NCBI RefSeq assembly: GCF_031846265.1
Contig: NZ_JAVRIA010000007.1
Span: forward strand, 49,436 to 113,435
Length of the DNA: 64,000 bases
From: Microcosmobacter mediterraneus
GTDB lineage: Bacteria > Bacteroidota > Bacteroidia > Flavobacteriales > Flavobacteriaceae
Direction of reading: 5' to 3'
Made by a program: the position numbers and the translations under genes. Below are positions 26,362-34,522 of the stretch, one piece after another. Within the stretch, counting starts at the first letter, position 1; the number at the start of each line of letters is the position of its first letter. The notes below the pieces were generated by a model that did not search any database, was not told the origin of the DNA, and worked only from the letters and a program-made list of their open reading frames with translations.

Positions 26362-27024
26362 ATGTCTTCAGTTTTAATTGCTCCCTCAATGCTTGCCTCC
26401 GATTTTGGCAATCTTCAACGCGATGTAGAAATGGTTAATAATAGTGATGCAGATTGGTTTCACATAGACGTTATGGATGGACATTTTGTGCCAAATATTT
26501 CATATGGTATGCCTATTATTCAGGCTATTAAAAAGCATGCTACAAAACCTTTAGATGTTCATTTAATGATAGAGAAACCTGAGCGCTACATTGAAGAATT
26601 CGCTAATGTTGGTGCAGATATAATCACAGTACATCATGAGTCTACAGTGCATCTACATAGAACATTAACTCAAATAGAAAATGTAGGCTGTAAAGCTGGT
26701 GTAGTATTAAACTTGACCACTCCAGTAAGTGTTTTAGAGGATATATTACCTAAATGTTTTATGGTATTATTAATGTCTATTAATCCAGGTTTTGGTGGTC
26801 AGAAATTTGAGGATATGACTTATGCTAGAGTAAGGAAACTTAGAAAAATGATTTTGGATCAAGGATTGGATACTCGTATTGAAATTGATGGAGGCGTTAG
26901 CAATAAAAACGCAAAAGCTTTAGTTGATGCTGGTGCAGATGTACTCGTTGCTGGAAGTTATATTTTTAAAAGCAACAATCAAACAGAAACTATTAAAGAT
27001 TTAAAGAGCTTGGCAAATTCATAA
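26362..27024 (+). CDS. rpe: Ribulose-phosphate 3-epimerase
   Basis: TIM-barrel metal enzyme of 220 residues that interconverts ribulose 5-phosphate and xylulose 5-phosphate in the pentose phosphate pathway. Motifs are APSMLASDFGNL, WFHIDVMDGHFVPN with the catalytic aspartate and metal ligands, DVHLMIEKP, the phosphate-binding MSINPGFGGQKF, and EIDGGVSNKNAKALVDAGADVLVAGSYIF. It is transcribed toward the polysaccharide cluster and stops 1 base before the end of wzc, with no terminator visible between them. Confidence 0.97.
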   Translation: MSSVLIAPSMLASDFGNLQRDVEMVNNSDADWFHIDVMDGHFVPNISYGMPIIQAIKKHATKPLDVHLMIEKPERYIEEFANVGADIITVHHESTVHLHRTLTQIENVGCKAGVVLNLTTPVSVLEDILPKCFMVLLMSINPGFGGQKFEDMTYARVRKLRKMILDQGLDTRIEIDGGVSNKNAKALVDAGADVLVAGSYIFKSNNQTETIKDLKSLANS

Positions 27025-27025
27025 T

Positions 27026-29365
27026 TTAAGACTTTCCTCCATAACCATAACCATAGCCATAATTATAACTATAGTTATACGACTTATTGGCTCCTACTCC
27101 ATTTAATACATAAGCCATATTTTTTAGTTTACCTGATTCACTTAAATCTTTGGAGAAATTTAATAAATTTTTCTCAGTGAAATTTGCCCTAGCTATATAA
27201 ATTGTTGCATCTGCTAAATCGGAAATAAGCATAGTATCTGTTACCAAAATAGTTGGTGCTGTATCCACAATAATATAATCATAAAGATCTTTGGCTTCTT
27301 CAATTATATTCTCAAAATTACCATTAGTTAAAAGATGAGCAGGATTTGGAGGTATTGGTCCAGAAATTATAGTATGATGATTATGATGCTTATCAAAACC
27401 TTTAATTATAGTGTTTTTCCAGTCTAAAGTTACATCATATAATAGGTTTGTCAATCCTGTCTGTCCCTTATCTACTTTTATGTGTGAATGAATTTGAGGA
27501 TTTCTAAGATCAGCTCCAATTAGAAGTACTTTCTTATTAAGACTAGAAAGAGCTAATGATAAGTTAACACTTATATACGTTTTTCCTTCACCTTTTATTG
27601 TAGAGGTACAATAGATAACCTTACCTTTTTCATCTTTATTTTTTCCTAAAATAAAATTAACATTAGAGCTTAATATCCTAAAAGATTCTGCTAGAATACT
27701 TCTATCATTAGGATCTTCAAAAATCTTTGGATTAACTTCTTTAATTTTAGGTATTTCACCAATTACAGAAACGTCAGATTTCATTTTATCAATATCTTCT
27801 TTGCTCTGAAGTTTATTGTTGAGCATAAACATCAGATACAGAATTCCAAATGGTAGCAACAAACCACTTAAAAAGGCACCAGCATAAATAATATTAGATT
27901 TTGGTGATATTGGATCAGTATTAGAAATTGCATTTTCTACGACTTTAATTGAAGGTTCGGTAATTGCATAATTGATTGCAGATTCTTCTTGTTTTTGTAG
28001 CAAAAACAAATAAAGACTTTCCTTAATTTTTTGATTACGCTCAATAGATCGTAGCAACTGTTCTTTTTGAGGCAGGGCACTTACTTGACCTTTAAATTGT
28101 TGGTTTCTAGAAACAAGTTGATTCTTTGACAACTGTAATTGTTTACCAAAAGAAATAATTGATCTATCTATATTAGATCTTAGTTCTTTCAACTTAGTCT
28201 CATACAAGCCAACACTTGGGTTATTTTCACCTCCACTAACCATAAACTTATCTCTTTCTAAAACGATAGTATTGTATTCGTTAATAAGCTGATTAATTCT
28301 TTCATTGTCTATGCCTATATCTGCTGGCAAAAGATCAGATTTAATATTCGAAGTACGTAAAGCATCACTCAACAACTCTGATAAAGCAATCTGATTCTCG
28401 ATTTTAAAAAGCTCACTATCTGAGGCTGTACGCTGCTGAAGGCTCAATTCAGCATCTGTCTCTAGATACACCAAATTACTCTTTCGCTTAAATTCTTTTT
28501 TTTCGTCTTCTATTGAATCTAACTCTACTGATAGAAATTTAAAACGTTCTTCTATAAACTCCATGGTTCTTAAAGATACAGACCTCCTGTCTGTAACACC
28601 ATCAAAGTCAAAAACACTAATTAAAGTATCTAAAATAGTTTCTGATCTATTTTTACTTTGACTTTTTATAGCAAGCTCTAACAAATCACTTTGCTCTCCA
28701 ATGGGTTCTGCTTTAATCTGTGACTTTAAATTTAGTACAACTGTTTTTAAAGGTTTTAATTTTATGATAAATCGTTTATCTAAACTCTTTTGAAGTTGAT
28801 TTTTTGAACCCATAGTAATTTCAAAAGGTAATCGATGCTCAACTTCTAAAGTATTGTGATTGGGAGCTAATATAACTTTTTCTGAAGTAAGATTAGTAAT
28901 CTTTAATTCGTTCTCCGTAATATCAACTTGATAAGATACAGACTTAAATATACTATCACAGGATACTGTTTGTTCGTAAAAAAATGGTGGATTTTCTACC
29001 TGAGAGGTTTGTATAGTGCCTTCCTCAAAAATACTTGATGTTAATTTTAGACTTTTGGCAACTTTTTCTAAAATGAGATACGATTTTAAAATCTCAATTT
29101 CATTTTCTAAGTTTATATTTACTCGCTTAAAAACGAATGCAGAAGTTGGTAATTCTAATCCTTCAGACTCATCTAAAATTTTAATTTTCGCTGTAGTTTG
29201 ATAAACACTTGTTGTATACTTTAAATAAAAGTGTGCCACAATAAAACTTAGAATTAAAGCTAATAAAAACCATGGCCAAAATCTCAAATATCTTTTAATT
29301 TCATTTGTAATATCTAAGCTATCATCTTCTACAGAAAAATTATACTGTGGCTGTGTAAAACTCAT
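27026..29365 (-). CDS. wzc: Wzc-type chain-length regulator and tyrosine autokinase
   Basis: Inner membrane polysaccharide co-polymerase fused to a BY-kinase, 779 residues. Membrane spans are near residues 32-52 (FWPWFLLALILSFIVAHFYL) and about 490-515 (AGAFLSGLLLPFGILYLMFML), with a periplasmic part containing long coiled coils between them. The cytoplasmic kinase has Walker A STIKGEGKTYISVN, Walker A' LLIGADLRNPQ and Walker B YIIVDTAPT. The last 20 residues carry seven tyrosines alternating with Ser, Asn or Gly, the autophosphorylation cluster that regulates export. It is the last gene of the minus-strand polysaccharide cluster, 9 bp after wza, with which it works. Confidence 0.93.
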   Translation of the reverse strand: MSFTQPQYNFSVEDDSLDITNEIKRYLRFWPWFLLALILSFIVAHFYLKYTTSVYQTTAKIKILDESEGLELPTSAFVFKRVNINLENEIEILKSYLILEKVAKSLKLTSSIFEEGTIQTSQVENPPFFYEQTVSCDSIFKSVSYQVDITENELKITNLTSEKVILAPNHNTLEVEHRLPFEITMGSKNQLQKSLDKRFIIKLKPLKTVVLNLKSQIKAEPIGEQSDLLELAIKSQSKNRSETILDTLISVFDFDGVTDRRSVSLRTMEFIEERFKFLSVELDSIEDEKKEFKRKSNLVYLETDAELSLQQRTASDSELFKIENQIALSELLSDALRTSNIKSDLLPADIGIDNERINQLINEYNTIVLERDKFMVSGGENNPSVGLYETKLKELRSNIDRSIISFGKQLQLSKNQLVSRNQQFKGQVSALPQKEQLLRSIERNQKIKESLYLFLLQKQEESAINYAITEPSIKVVENAISNTDPISPKSNIIYAGAFLSGLLLPFGILYLMFMLNNKLQSKEDIDKMKSDVSVIGEIPKIKEVNPKIFEDPNDRSILAESFRILSSNVNFILGKNKDEKGKVIYCTSTIKGEGKTYISVNLSLALSSLNKKVLLIGADLRNPQIHSHIKVDKGQTGLTNLLYDVTLDWKNTIIKGFDKHHNHHTIISGPIPPNPAHLLTNGNFENIIEEAKDLYDYIIVDTAPTILVTDTMLISDLADATIYIARANFTEKNLLNFSKDLSESGKLKNMAYVLNGVGANKSYNYSYNYGYGYGYGGKS

Positions 29366-29374
29366 ATACTAATC

Positions 29375-30133
29375 TTATCGTGTTAATAGAATCGTAACAC
29401 TCAATGCAAGTGAAGCTATTGTTAAAACAGTACCAACATTTCCTACAAAACCTGCAGTTTTCACTTTAGGATTGTTTTGGTTAACATAGATAATATCATT
29501 AGGCTGTATAGTATAATATGGATTATTGAGCAATTCTGCTGAAGTTAAATCCAAGTGACTAATCGTTCTAATACCATCAACCTCTCTAATAATCATAACA
29601 TCATCTCTTACGCCATTAATTGTAAGGTCATTTGCATATCCTAAAGCTTGAAGTATATTTATGTTTTGTTCGGTAAAATTATATGTTCCGGGTGCGTTTA
29701 CTTCTCCTAAGATGGTAACTTTAGCATTTAATATTCTAATATACACTCCAGGATTTATTAGATGTTTTCCCTCTTCTAGAAGTTTCTTAATTTTAGATTC
29801 TAAAGCCTTAGTTGTTATTCCTTTTACAGAAATTTCTCCTAATACAGGAAAGTTTATGGTATTTTCAGTCGAAACCAAATAGCCATTTAACATCAACAAA
29901 TCTATACTCGCTGTCTGAATTTGTGAATTTGCACCTTTATTGTAGGGTATAGCAACTTCTGGCACTAAGGTTTCTATCTTGATATCTAATATATCATTAG
30001 GTTGAATAGTAGGAGATTTATAACTTACCGTTAACGCTCCTTTTTCTTTTGCATCCTGGAAATACAAAACTTCTTTTTTTGATGCACAAGATGAAAAAAT
30101 TACACTAAGAAGTATTAAAAGTAAAAATCTCAT
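29375..30133 (-). CDS. wza: Polysaccharide export outer membrane lipoprotein Wza
   Basis: Secretin-like outer membrane exporter of 252 residues. A lipobox (SVIFSSC, Cys16) begins the mature protein. The Poly_export domain follows (IQPNDILDIKIETL; NFPVLGEISVKGIT), then an SLBB domain (VTILGEVNAPGTYNF, INILQALGYANDLTING). A C-terminal hydrophobic stretch (GTVLTIASLALSVTILL) could be the membrane helix. It forms the channel through which the polymer leaves, together with Wzc encoded just downstream. Confidence 0.92.
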   Translation of the reverse strand: MRFLLLILLSVIFSSCASKKEVLYFQDAKEKGALTVSYKSPTIQPNDILDIKIETLVPEVAIPYNKGANSQIQTASIDLLMLNGYLVSTENTINFPVLGEISVKGITTKALESKIKKLLEEGKHLINPGVYIRILNAKVTILGEVNAPGTYNFTEQNINILQALGYANDLTINGVRDDVMIIREVDGIRTISHLDLTSAELLNNPYYTIQPNDIIYVNQNNPKVKTAGFVGNVGTVLTIASLALSVTILLTR

Positions 30134-30196
30134 ACAATTTTATTGAAAAAACAAATATACTCTCATTAAGACCAAATACAAAAGAAACGATAACTT

Positions 30197-31330
30197 TTAG
30201 GTGTTATGCTCAACATCTACATTAGTTGTGATTTCACCTTTCTTGTTACTATACTTTTTAACCACAAAAGGAATACAATAGAGAAAACTTCCATAGGCTA
30301 ACAAAGCCAATATTTGATTATTCAAATCCATATTTAAGCAATTAAATGCAATTAAAATAATAATTAGATTTAACCCTATTATAATTACTGTAGTACTTTT
30401 GTGTGAAAATTTATTATCAATAAATTTATGGTGAATATGATTTTTATCTGGCTTGAATGGACTAGTCTTTAACATAAAAATTCTAATAAAAAAAACTCTA
30501 AATGTATCCATTAATGGATAAAACAAGAGAGCTAGAGCTAATGCAGGAGCAGCTTTGTGGTACTGAGTTAGAACATCTGTTTGAGCTTTGTAAATAAAAC
30601 TAATAGTAAAAAAAGCTAACAAAAAACCAACAATCATTGATCCTGTATCACCCATAAAAATCTTATTCTTTTTAGAAAAATTGAGTCGTAAAAATGCTAT
30701 TAAGGCTCCTGCAAGAGCAACAGAAACAGTAGCTAAACTATACTCCTTAGCTTTGATAAACAAAACAACAAAAACTAAACTTGCTAATAAGCCAACTGAA
30801 CCAGCTAAGCCATCTACACCATCAATTAAATTGTAAGCATTAACAATGAGTATGTAAACAAAAAGAGTGAAAATCACAGATATCCAATATGGTAATATAT
30901 CTACATCTAAAATTTTAGAAAACCCAATAATTCTAGTATCAGTAAAGACAATTAGTAATAATGCTGCAAATAATTGACCGAAAAACTTTTTCCTAGCAGA
31001 TAATATAGTAAGATCATCTTTTAGTCCTAAGAAAAATAAGATCGTTAACGCTCCTAAAAGCAGTAATAATATCTTAGTATTTAATAAAGCTCCAACTATA
31101 GTTATTACAACAACTAAACTGAAAAAAATACCTATTCCTCCTAGTGTAGGTGTCTTTGCTGAGTGAACGCTTCTATCGTCTGGTTCATCAAAAAGGTGTT
31201 TCTTATTTGTAACATAAAGAATCGTAGGAAAGGTAGTATATGAAATGATAAAAGCAATCACAAAAGCACCTATGAGTATAAACTCTAAGTGTTCTTTAGG
31301 GTTAAATGATGAGAGTAATTCTTGTATCAC
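30197..31330 (-). CDS. Undecaprenyl-phosphate sugar-1-phosphate transferase (WecA/MraY family)
   Basis: Polytopic membrane protein of 377 residues that likely starts repeat-unit synthesis by moving an N-acetylhexosamine 1-phosphate from its UDP form to undecaprenyl phosphate. About eleven hydrophobic spans are visible. Family motifs are GLKDDLTIL (aspartates that bind Mg), NAYNLIDGVDGLAG, FMGDTGSMIVGF and the HIHHKF loop. It starts with GTG at 31330. It is the only initiating-type transferase in the cluster, so the first sugar is probably GlcNAc or a related amino sugar. A 190-bp gap separates it from wecB upstream, the largest within the cluster. Confidence 0.9.
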   Translation of the reverse strand: MIQELLSSFNPKEHLEFILIGAFVIAFIISYTTFPTILYVTNKKHLFDEPDDRSVHSAKTPTLGGIGIFFSLVVVITIVGALLNTKILLLLLGALTILFFLGLKDDLTILSARKKFFGQLFAALLLIVFTDTRIIGFSKILDVDILPYWISVIFTLFVYILIVNAYNLIDGVDGLAGSVGLLASLVFVVLFIKAKEYSLATVSVALAGALIAFLRLNFSKKNKIFMGDTGSMIVGFLLAFFTISFIYKAQTDVLTQYHKAAPALALALLFYPLMDTFRVFFIRIFMLKTSPFKPDKNHIHHKFIDNKFSHKSTTVIIIGLNLIIILIAFNCLNMDLNNQILALLAYGSFLYCIPFVVKKYSNKKGEITTNVDVEHNT

Positions 31331-31520
31331 TAGGGCTAATGATTAAAATTCGTTTATCTAATAGTAGATCAGTTTTTTACAACAATCTATTTCTAATTTT
31401 ACAAATATCTTACATTTAAACGAAGAAACCATAGATTATTAGGAAGTCTTTATTTTTTTGTAATATTTTTCTTTCAAAATAGAGTCATTTAGTCGAAATA
31501 ATATTGTTAATATCTAAAAC

Positions 31521-32612
31521 TTAAAAAAGATTTAATATAGATTTTACAATTCTTTTAGATGTATCGCCATCCCAAAGCGGTATATCATTACCTGTTTTCC
31601 ATTCATTATTAAATAATTTATCTAGGTAAGGTTTTATATTTTTAGGATTAGTTCCAACCAATTCATTAGTTCCTAAAGTAAGTGTTTCTGGTCGCTCTGT
31701 ATTATCTCTAAGAGTAAGGCAAGGTACTCTCATTATTGAAGTTTCTTCAGTAATACCTCCAGAATCTGTAATTACTGCTTTAGCTCGTTCGACCAAATAA
31801 TTAAATTCTAAATAAGATAATGGCGGTACGTTATATAATCTAGAATGATTAATCCCTAAGCGATCTAGTATTTTTGCTGTCCTAGGATGAACTGGAAAAA
31901 TAAGTGGATAATCTTTAGAATTATCAATAATTTCTTGCATTAATTCCTTTAAAACAAATTCCTCATCTACATTTGCAGGTCTATGCAAGGTCATGACAAT
32001 ATACTTCTTGTTTTCCAAACCTAATTCGTCCCAAATTTGAGGTTTAATAAAATTAGAACGCTGTTTTAGTAACGTATCAATCATGGTATTACCAACATAA
32101 AAAATCTTATCGTCTGAAACGCCTGAGTTTTTTAAATTATCATTTGCTAACTTAGATGTTGTAAAGAAATAATTAGTGATACTATCAGTTACTAACCTAT
32201 TTATTTCTTCAGGCATGGTCCAATCACCAGATCTAATTCCTGCCTCAACATGCGCAACTTTTGTATGTAATTTCTGAGCTACTATAGCACAAGCCATGGT
32301 AGATGTAACATCTCCAACTACAAGAACTAAATCAGCTGGAAAGTTTTGTAATTCTTTTTCAAAACTCACCATAATACTTGCTGTTTGCTCAGCTTGAGTT
32401 CCGCCACTAGATTCTAAATTTACATGTGGCTCAGGAATTTCTAATTGCTCAAAAAAACTACCTGACATATTTTTATCGTAATGCTGACCTGTATGTACTA
32501 AACGAAAATCTATGTCATTTCCTAAAGATTTCACTCTATTAATTTCATGAATAATTGGTGCAATCTTCATAAAATTAGGTCTTGCTCCTGCAATAATTGT
32601 TACTTTAAGCAT
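31521..32612 (-). CDS. wecB: UDP-N-acetylglucosamine 2-epimerase (non-hydrolysing)
   Basis: Converts UDP-GlcNAc to UDP-ManNAc; 363 residues. Motifs include GARPNFMKIAPI, HTGQHYDKNMSGSFF, the HVEAGIRSGDWTMPEEINR signature, MTLHRPANVD, FPVHPRTAK and DSGGITEETS with the catalytic acidic residues. It indicates that a ManNAc-derived sugar is in the polymer; a UDP-ManNAc dehydrogenase (WecC) is not in this window. It is followed at 32629 upstream by a WecG-type transferase, the enzyme class that adds ManNAc or ManNAcA to the lipid-linked first sugar. Confidence 0.95.
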   Translation of the reverse strand: MLKVTIIAGARPNFMKIAPIIHEINRVKSLGNDIDFRLVHTGQHYDKNMSGSFFEQLEIPEPHVNLESSGGTQAEQTASIMVSFEKELQNFPADLVLVVGDVTSTMACAIVAQKLHTKVAHVEAGIRSGDWTMPEEINRLVTDSITNYFFTTSKLANDNLKNSGVSDDKIFYVGNTMIDTLLKQRSNFIKPQIWDELGLENKKYIVMTLHRPANVDEEFVLKELMQEIIDNSKDYPLIFPVHPRTAKILDRLGINHSRLYNVPPLSYLEFNYLVERAKAVITDSGGITEETSIMRVPCLTLRDNTERPETLTLGTNELVGTNPKNIKPYLDKLFNNEWKTGNDIPLWDGDTSKRIVKSILNLF

Positions 32613-32628
32613 AACTGTTATTAAATTA

Positions 32629-33327
32629 CTAATAGTTGTTGAGATGTAGATTCATAAAAAAACGAACCAAATGTATTTGTCTTTTAATTCTTGAAGGCTG
32701 ATTAATAAGCCTGTAAGCCCATTCTAAATTATTCTTTACCCACCATTGTGGTGCACGTTTAACATTACCTGTATAAACATCAAAACTCCCTCCTAAGCCT
32801 TGATAAACAGCAGTATGCTTTTTCTGCATACGTTCCATCAACAGCTCTTGTTTTGGTGAACCCATAGCTACAAAAACTACATCTGGCTTCAATTGTACAA
32901 TATCCTCAATAAGCTTATGTTCTTCATCTTCAGTCTTAATATATCCATTTCTATAATTGACTAACATTATTCCTGAAAATTCAACTTTAAGCTTTTCAAC
33001 AGTAGCCTCAATCACATCTGGCTTTCCACCGACTAAATAAAATTTTTTTGATTTATAATAGTCTTTAATCACGTCTAACCAAAGTTCACAACCTGGAATT
33101 TTTACGGTGTTTTTAACTCCCTTTTTTCTAAGCGCCCAAACTGCACCAATACCATCAGGATAGCCAAGGTTTCTATTAATTATAGCTCTACTTTCATCAG
33201 TAGCATGAAGAATTTTTTCAGCGTTAACAGCTACCATTATCTTTTTATGCTTAAAAGCATAATTAATAAGTTCTGCTCTCGATTCTGGAGCATAAGTCAT
33301 CACATTATTTAAAGCTACTGATCTCAT
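32629..33327 (-). CDS. WecG/TagA/CpsF-family glycosyltransferase
   Basis: Family GT26 transferase of 232 residues. WecG adds ManNAcA and TagA adds ManNAc to GlcNAc-PP-undecaprenol; the adjacent epimerase gene fits ManNAc as donor sugar. Recognisable parts are HKKIMVAVNAEKILHA near the N-terminus, NLGYPDGIGAVWALRKKG, the VGGKPDVIEATVEKL segment, DVVFVAMGSPKQE and YQGLGGSFDVYTGNVKRAP near the end. It starts 1 base after the end of the alpha/alpha-barrel protein gene and is separated by 16 bp from wecB. Confidence 0.93.
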   Translation of the reverse strand: MRSVALNNVMTYAPESRAELINYAFKHKKIMVAVNAEKILHATDESRAIINRNLGYPDGIGAVWALRKKGVKNTVKIPGCELWLDVIKDYYKSKKFYLVGGKPDVIEATVEKLKVEFSGIMLVNYRNGYIKTEDEEHKLIEDIVQLKPDVVFVAMGSPKQELLMERMQKKHTAVYQGLGGSFDVYTGNVKRAPQWWVKNNLEWAYRLINQPSRIKRQIHLVRFFMNLHLNNY

Positions 33328-33328
33328 A

Positions 33329-34522
33329 CTATTCAGGCTGCGTTTCTAAATTAAAATGTGCCATAGCATTAAACATAAAAGCATTACTCCATCTCATGTA
33401 GGATATTTTTGAACTTATTCCCTTTTTTAACTGATAGTAAAAATACCCTTTTTTGTGCTGCATATTATTAATAGTCCAAGATAAAACCGTTTCTAACAAC
33501 GATTCATTTTCTTTAAACTTTTTGAGTTTTGAAGCCGTTACAATAATCTGAGCAGGACAATGGATATCTATAGGATATGTTTTATTATGGTAATATTTTG
33601 GCATACCATTTTCCTCAAAAAAATGACTAATGTAAAAGTCCATCCCTTTTTCAATATAATCTTGAAAAGATATATCTGAAGTATTATCTTGATATGCGAA
33701 TATTGCATCTAAATTAAAACCTGTATGAAAACTATCTTTCCAAGATTGAATTTCTAATAGCCCATAAACCCAAGATCCATCTTTTTCTTGTAATTGACAT
33801 GCCGCTAAAATAGCTTTTTGAGCAGGTTCAAAATACTTTTTATCTTTTGTGTATTTATATGCATAACTCAAAATTTTAGCTCCAAGAAGCGAAGCATTTA
33901 TTACAGTATTATTCCCGTCTTTAATACTGTAAGAAAATAAAAATCCATCTTTACAGGGTGTTCTAGATAAATCATTAAGTACAAAATCCGCTGCAGATAA
34001 TGCTTCCTCTAGCACCTGCCCATTTTTTGTTAACTCATAACTCTCCAATAACGCCTCAACACAGAATGCAGTAGCAACTACTGTTGGTGTGTTCTTTTTA
34101 AATAAAAACAAACGCCTTGCTTGCCAATCAAAGTTATAACCCCAACATGCACCAGAAAACCCTTTAGATTTTAAACTTAAAAGTAACTGAGTTATATACT
34201 TTATCTGATTTAAAATCTCATCCTTAGAACCAAACGACTCATCGCCTTTTAAAGCAGCTTTATATAGTTTACAATAACCCAACAGAAATAATGCTATACC
34301 TTTAGCATTGTGTTCTTTTGGAACTAACAATAGTTTTCGAAAATTTATTGGACTACGTTTAAAGCCTTGAATCCATGCTAATCTAGCTAAATCCCAGTAC
34401 TTTAGTGGTAGTACTTTAAAAATTTTAGAGTTAAGACCATCGTAAGGATCCCAGCCTTTAAAATCTTCAGCCTCGCAATACGATTTAAGTTTAGAAAAGC
34501 TTTGTTTAAATTGAGATTTCAA
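33329..34522 (-). CDS. Alpha/alpha-barrel protein of polysaccharide clusters
   Basis: A 397-residue protein with no signal peptide or membrane span. It is helix-rich, with repeated aromatic-flanked helical hairpins (SGACWGYNFDWQARRL, VVATAFCVEALLESYEL, NASLLGAKILSYAYKYTKD, DGSWVYGLLEIQSWKDSFHTGFNLDAI) characteristic of six-hairpin glycosidase or terpenoid-cyclase-like toroids. I have seen such proteins auto-annotated as delta-aminolevulinate dehydratase; the sequence gives no support for that. It may act on a lipid-linked sugar or the finished chain, perhaps as a lyase or epimerase. It starts with TTG inside the end of the bi-domain oxidoreductase gene (17-bp overlap), so the two are translationally coupled. 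Confidence 0.75.
   Translation of the reverse strand: MKSQFKQSFSKLKSYCEAEDFKGWDPYDGLNSKIFKVLPLKYWDLARLAWIQGFKRSPINFRKLLLVPKEHNAKGIALFLLGYCKLYKAALKGDESFGSKDEILNQIKYITQLLLSLKSKGFSGACWGYNFDWQARRLFLFKKNTPTVVATAFCVEALLESYELTKNGQVLEEALSAADFVLNDLSRTPCKDGFLFSYSIKDGNNTVINASLLGAKILSYAYKYTKDKKYFEPAQKAILAACQLQEKDGSWVYGLLEIQSWKDSFHTGFNLDAIFAYQDNTSDISFQDYIEKGMDFYISHFFEENGMPKYYHNKTYPIDIHCPAQIIVTASKLKKFKENESLLETVLSWTINNMQHKKGYFYYQLKKGISSKISYMRWSNAFMFNAMAHFNLETQPE

Noticed and set aside
33329..34522. Delta-aminolevulinate dehydratase
   Set aside because: I recall this label for similar proteins, but no HemB zinc or lysine motifs are present and the context is polysaccharide synthesis.
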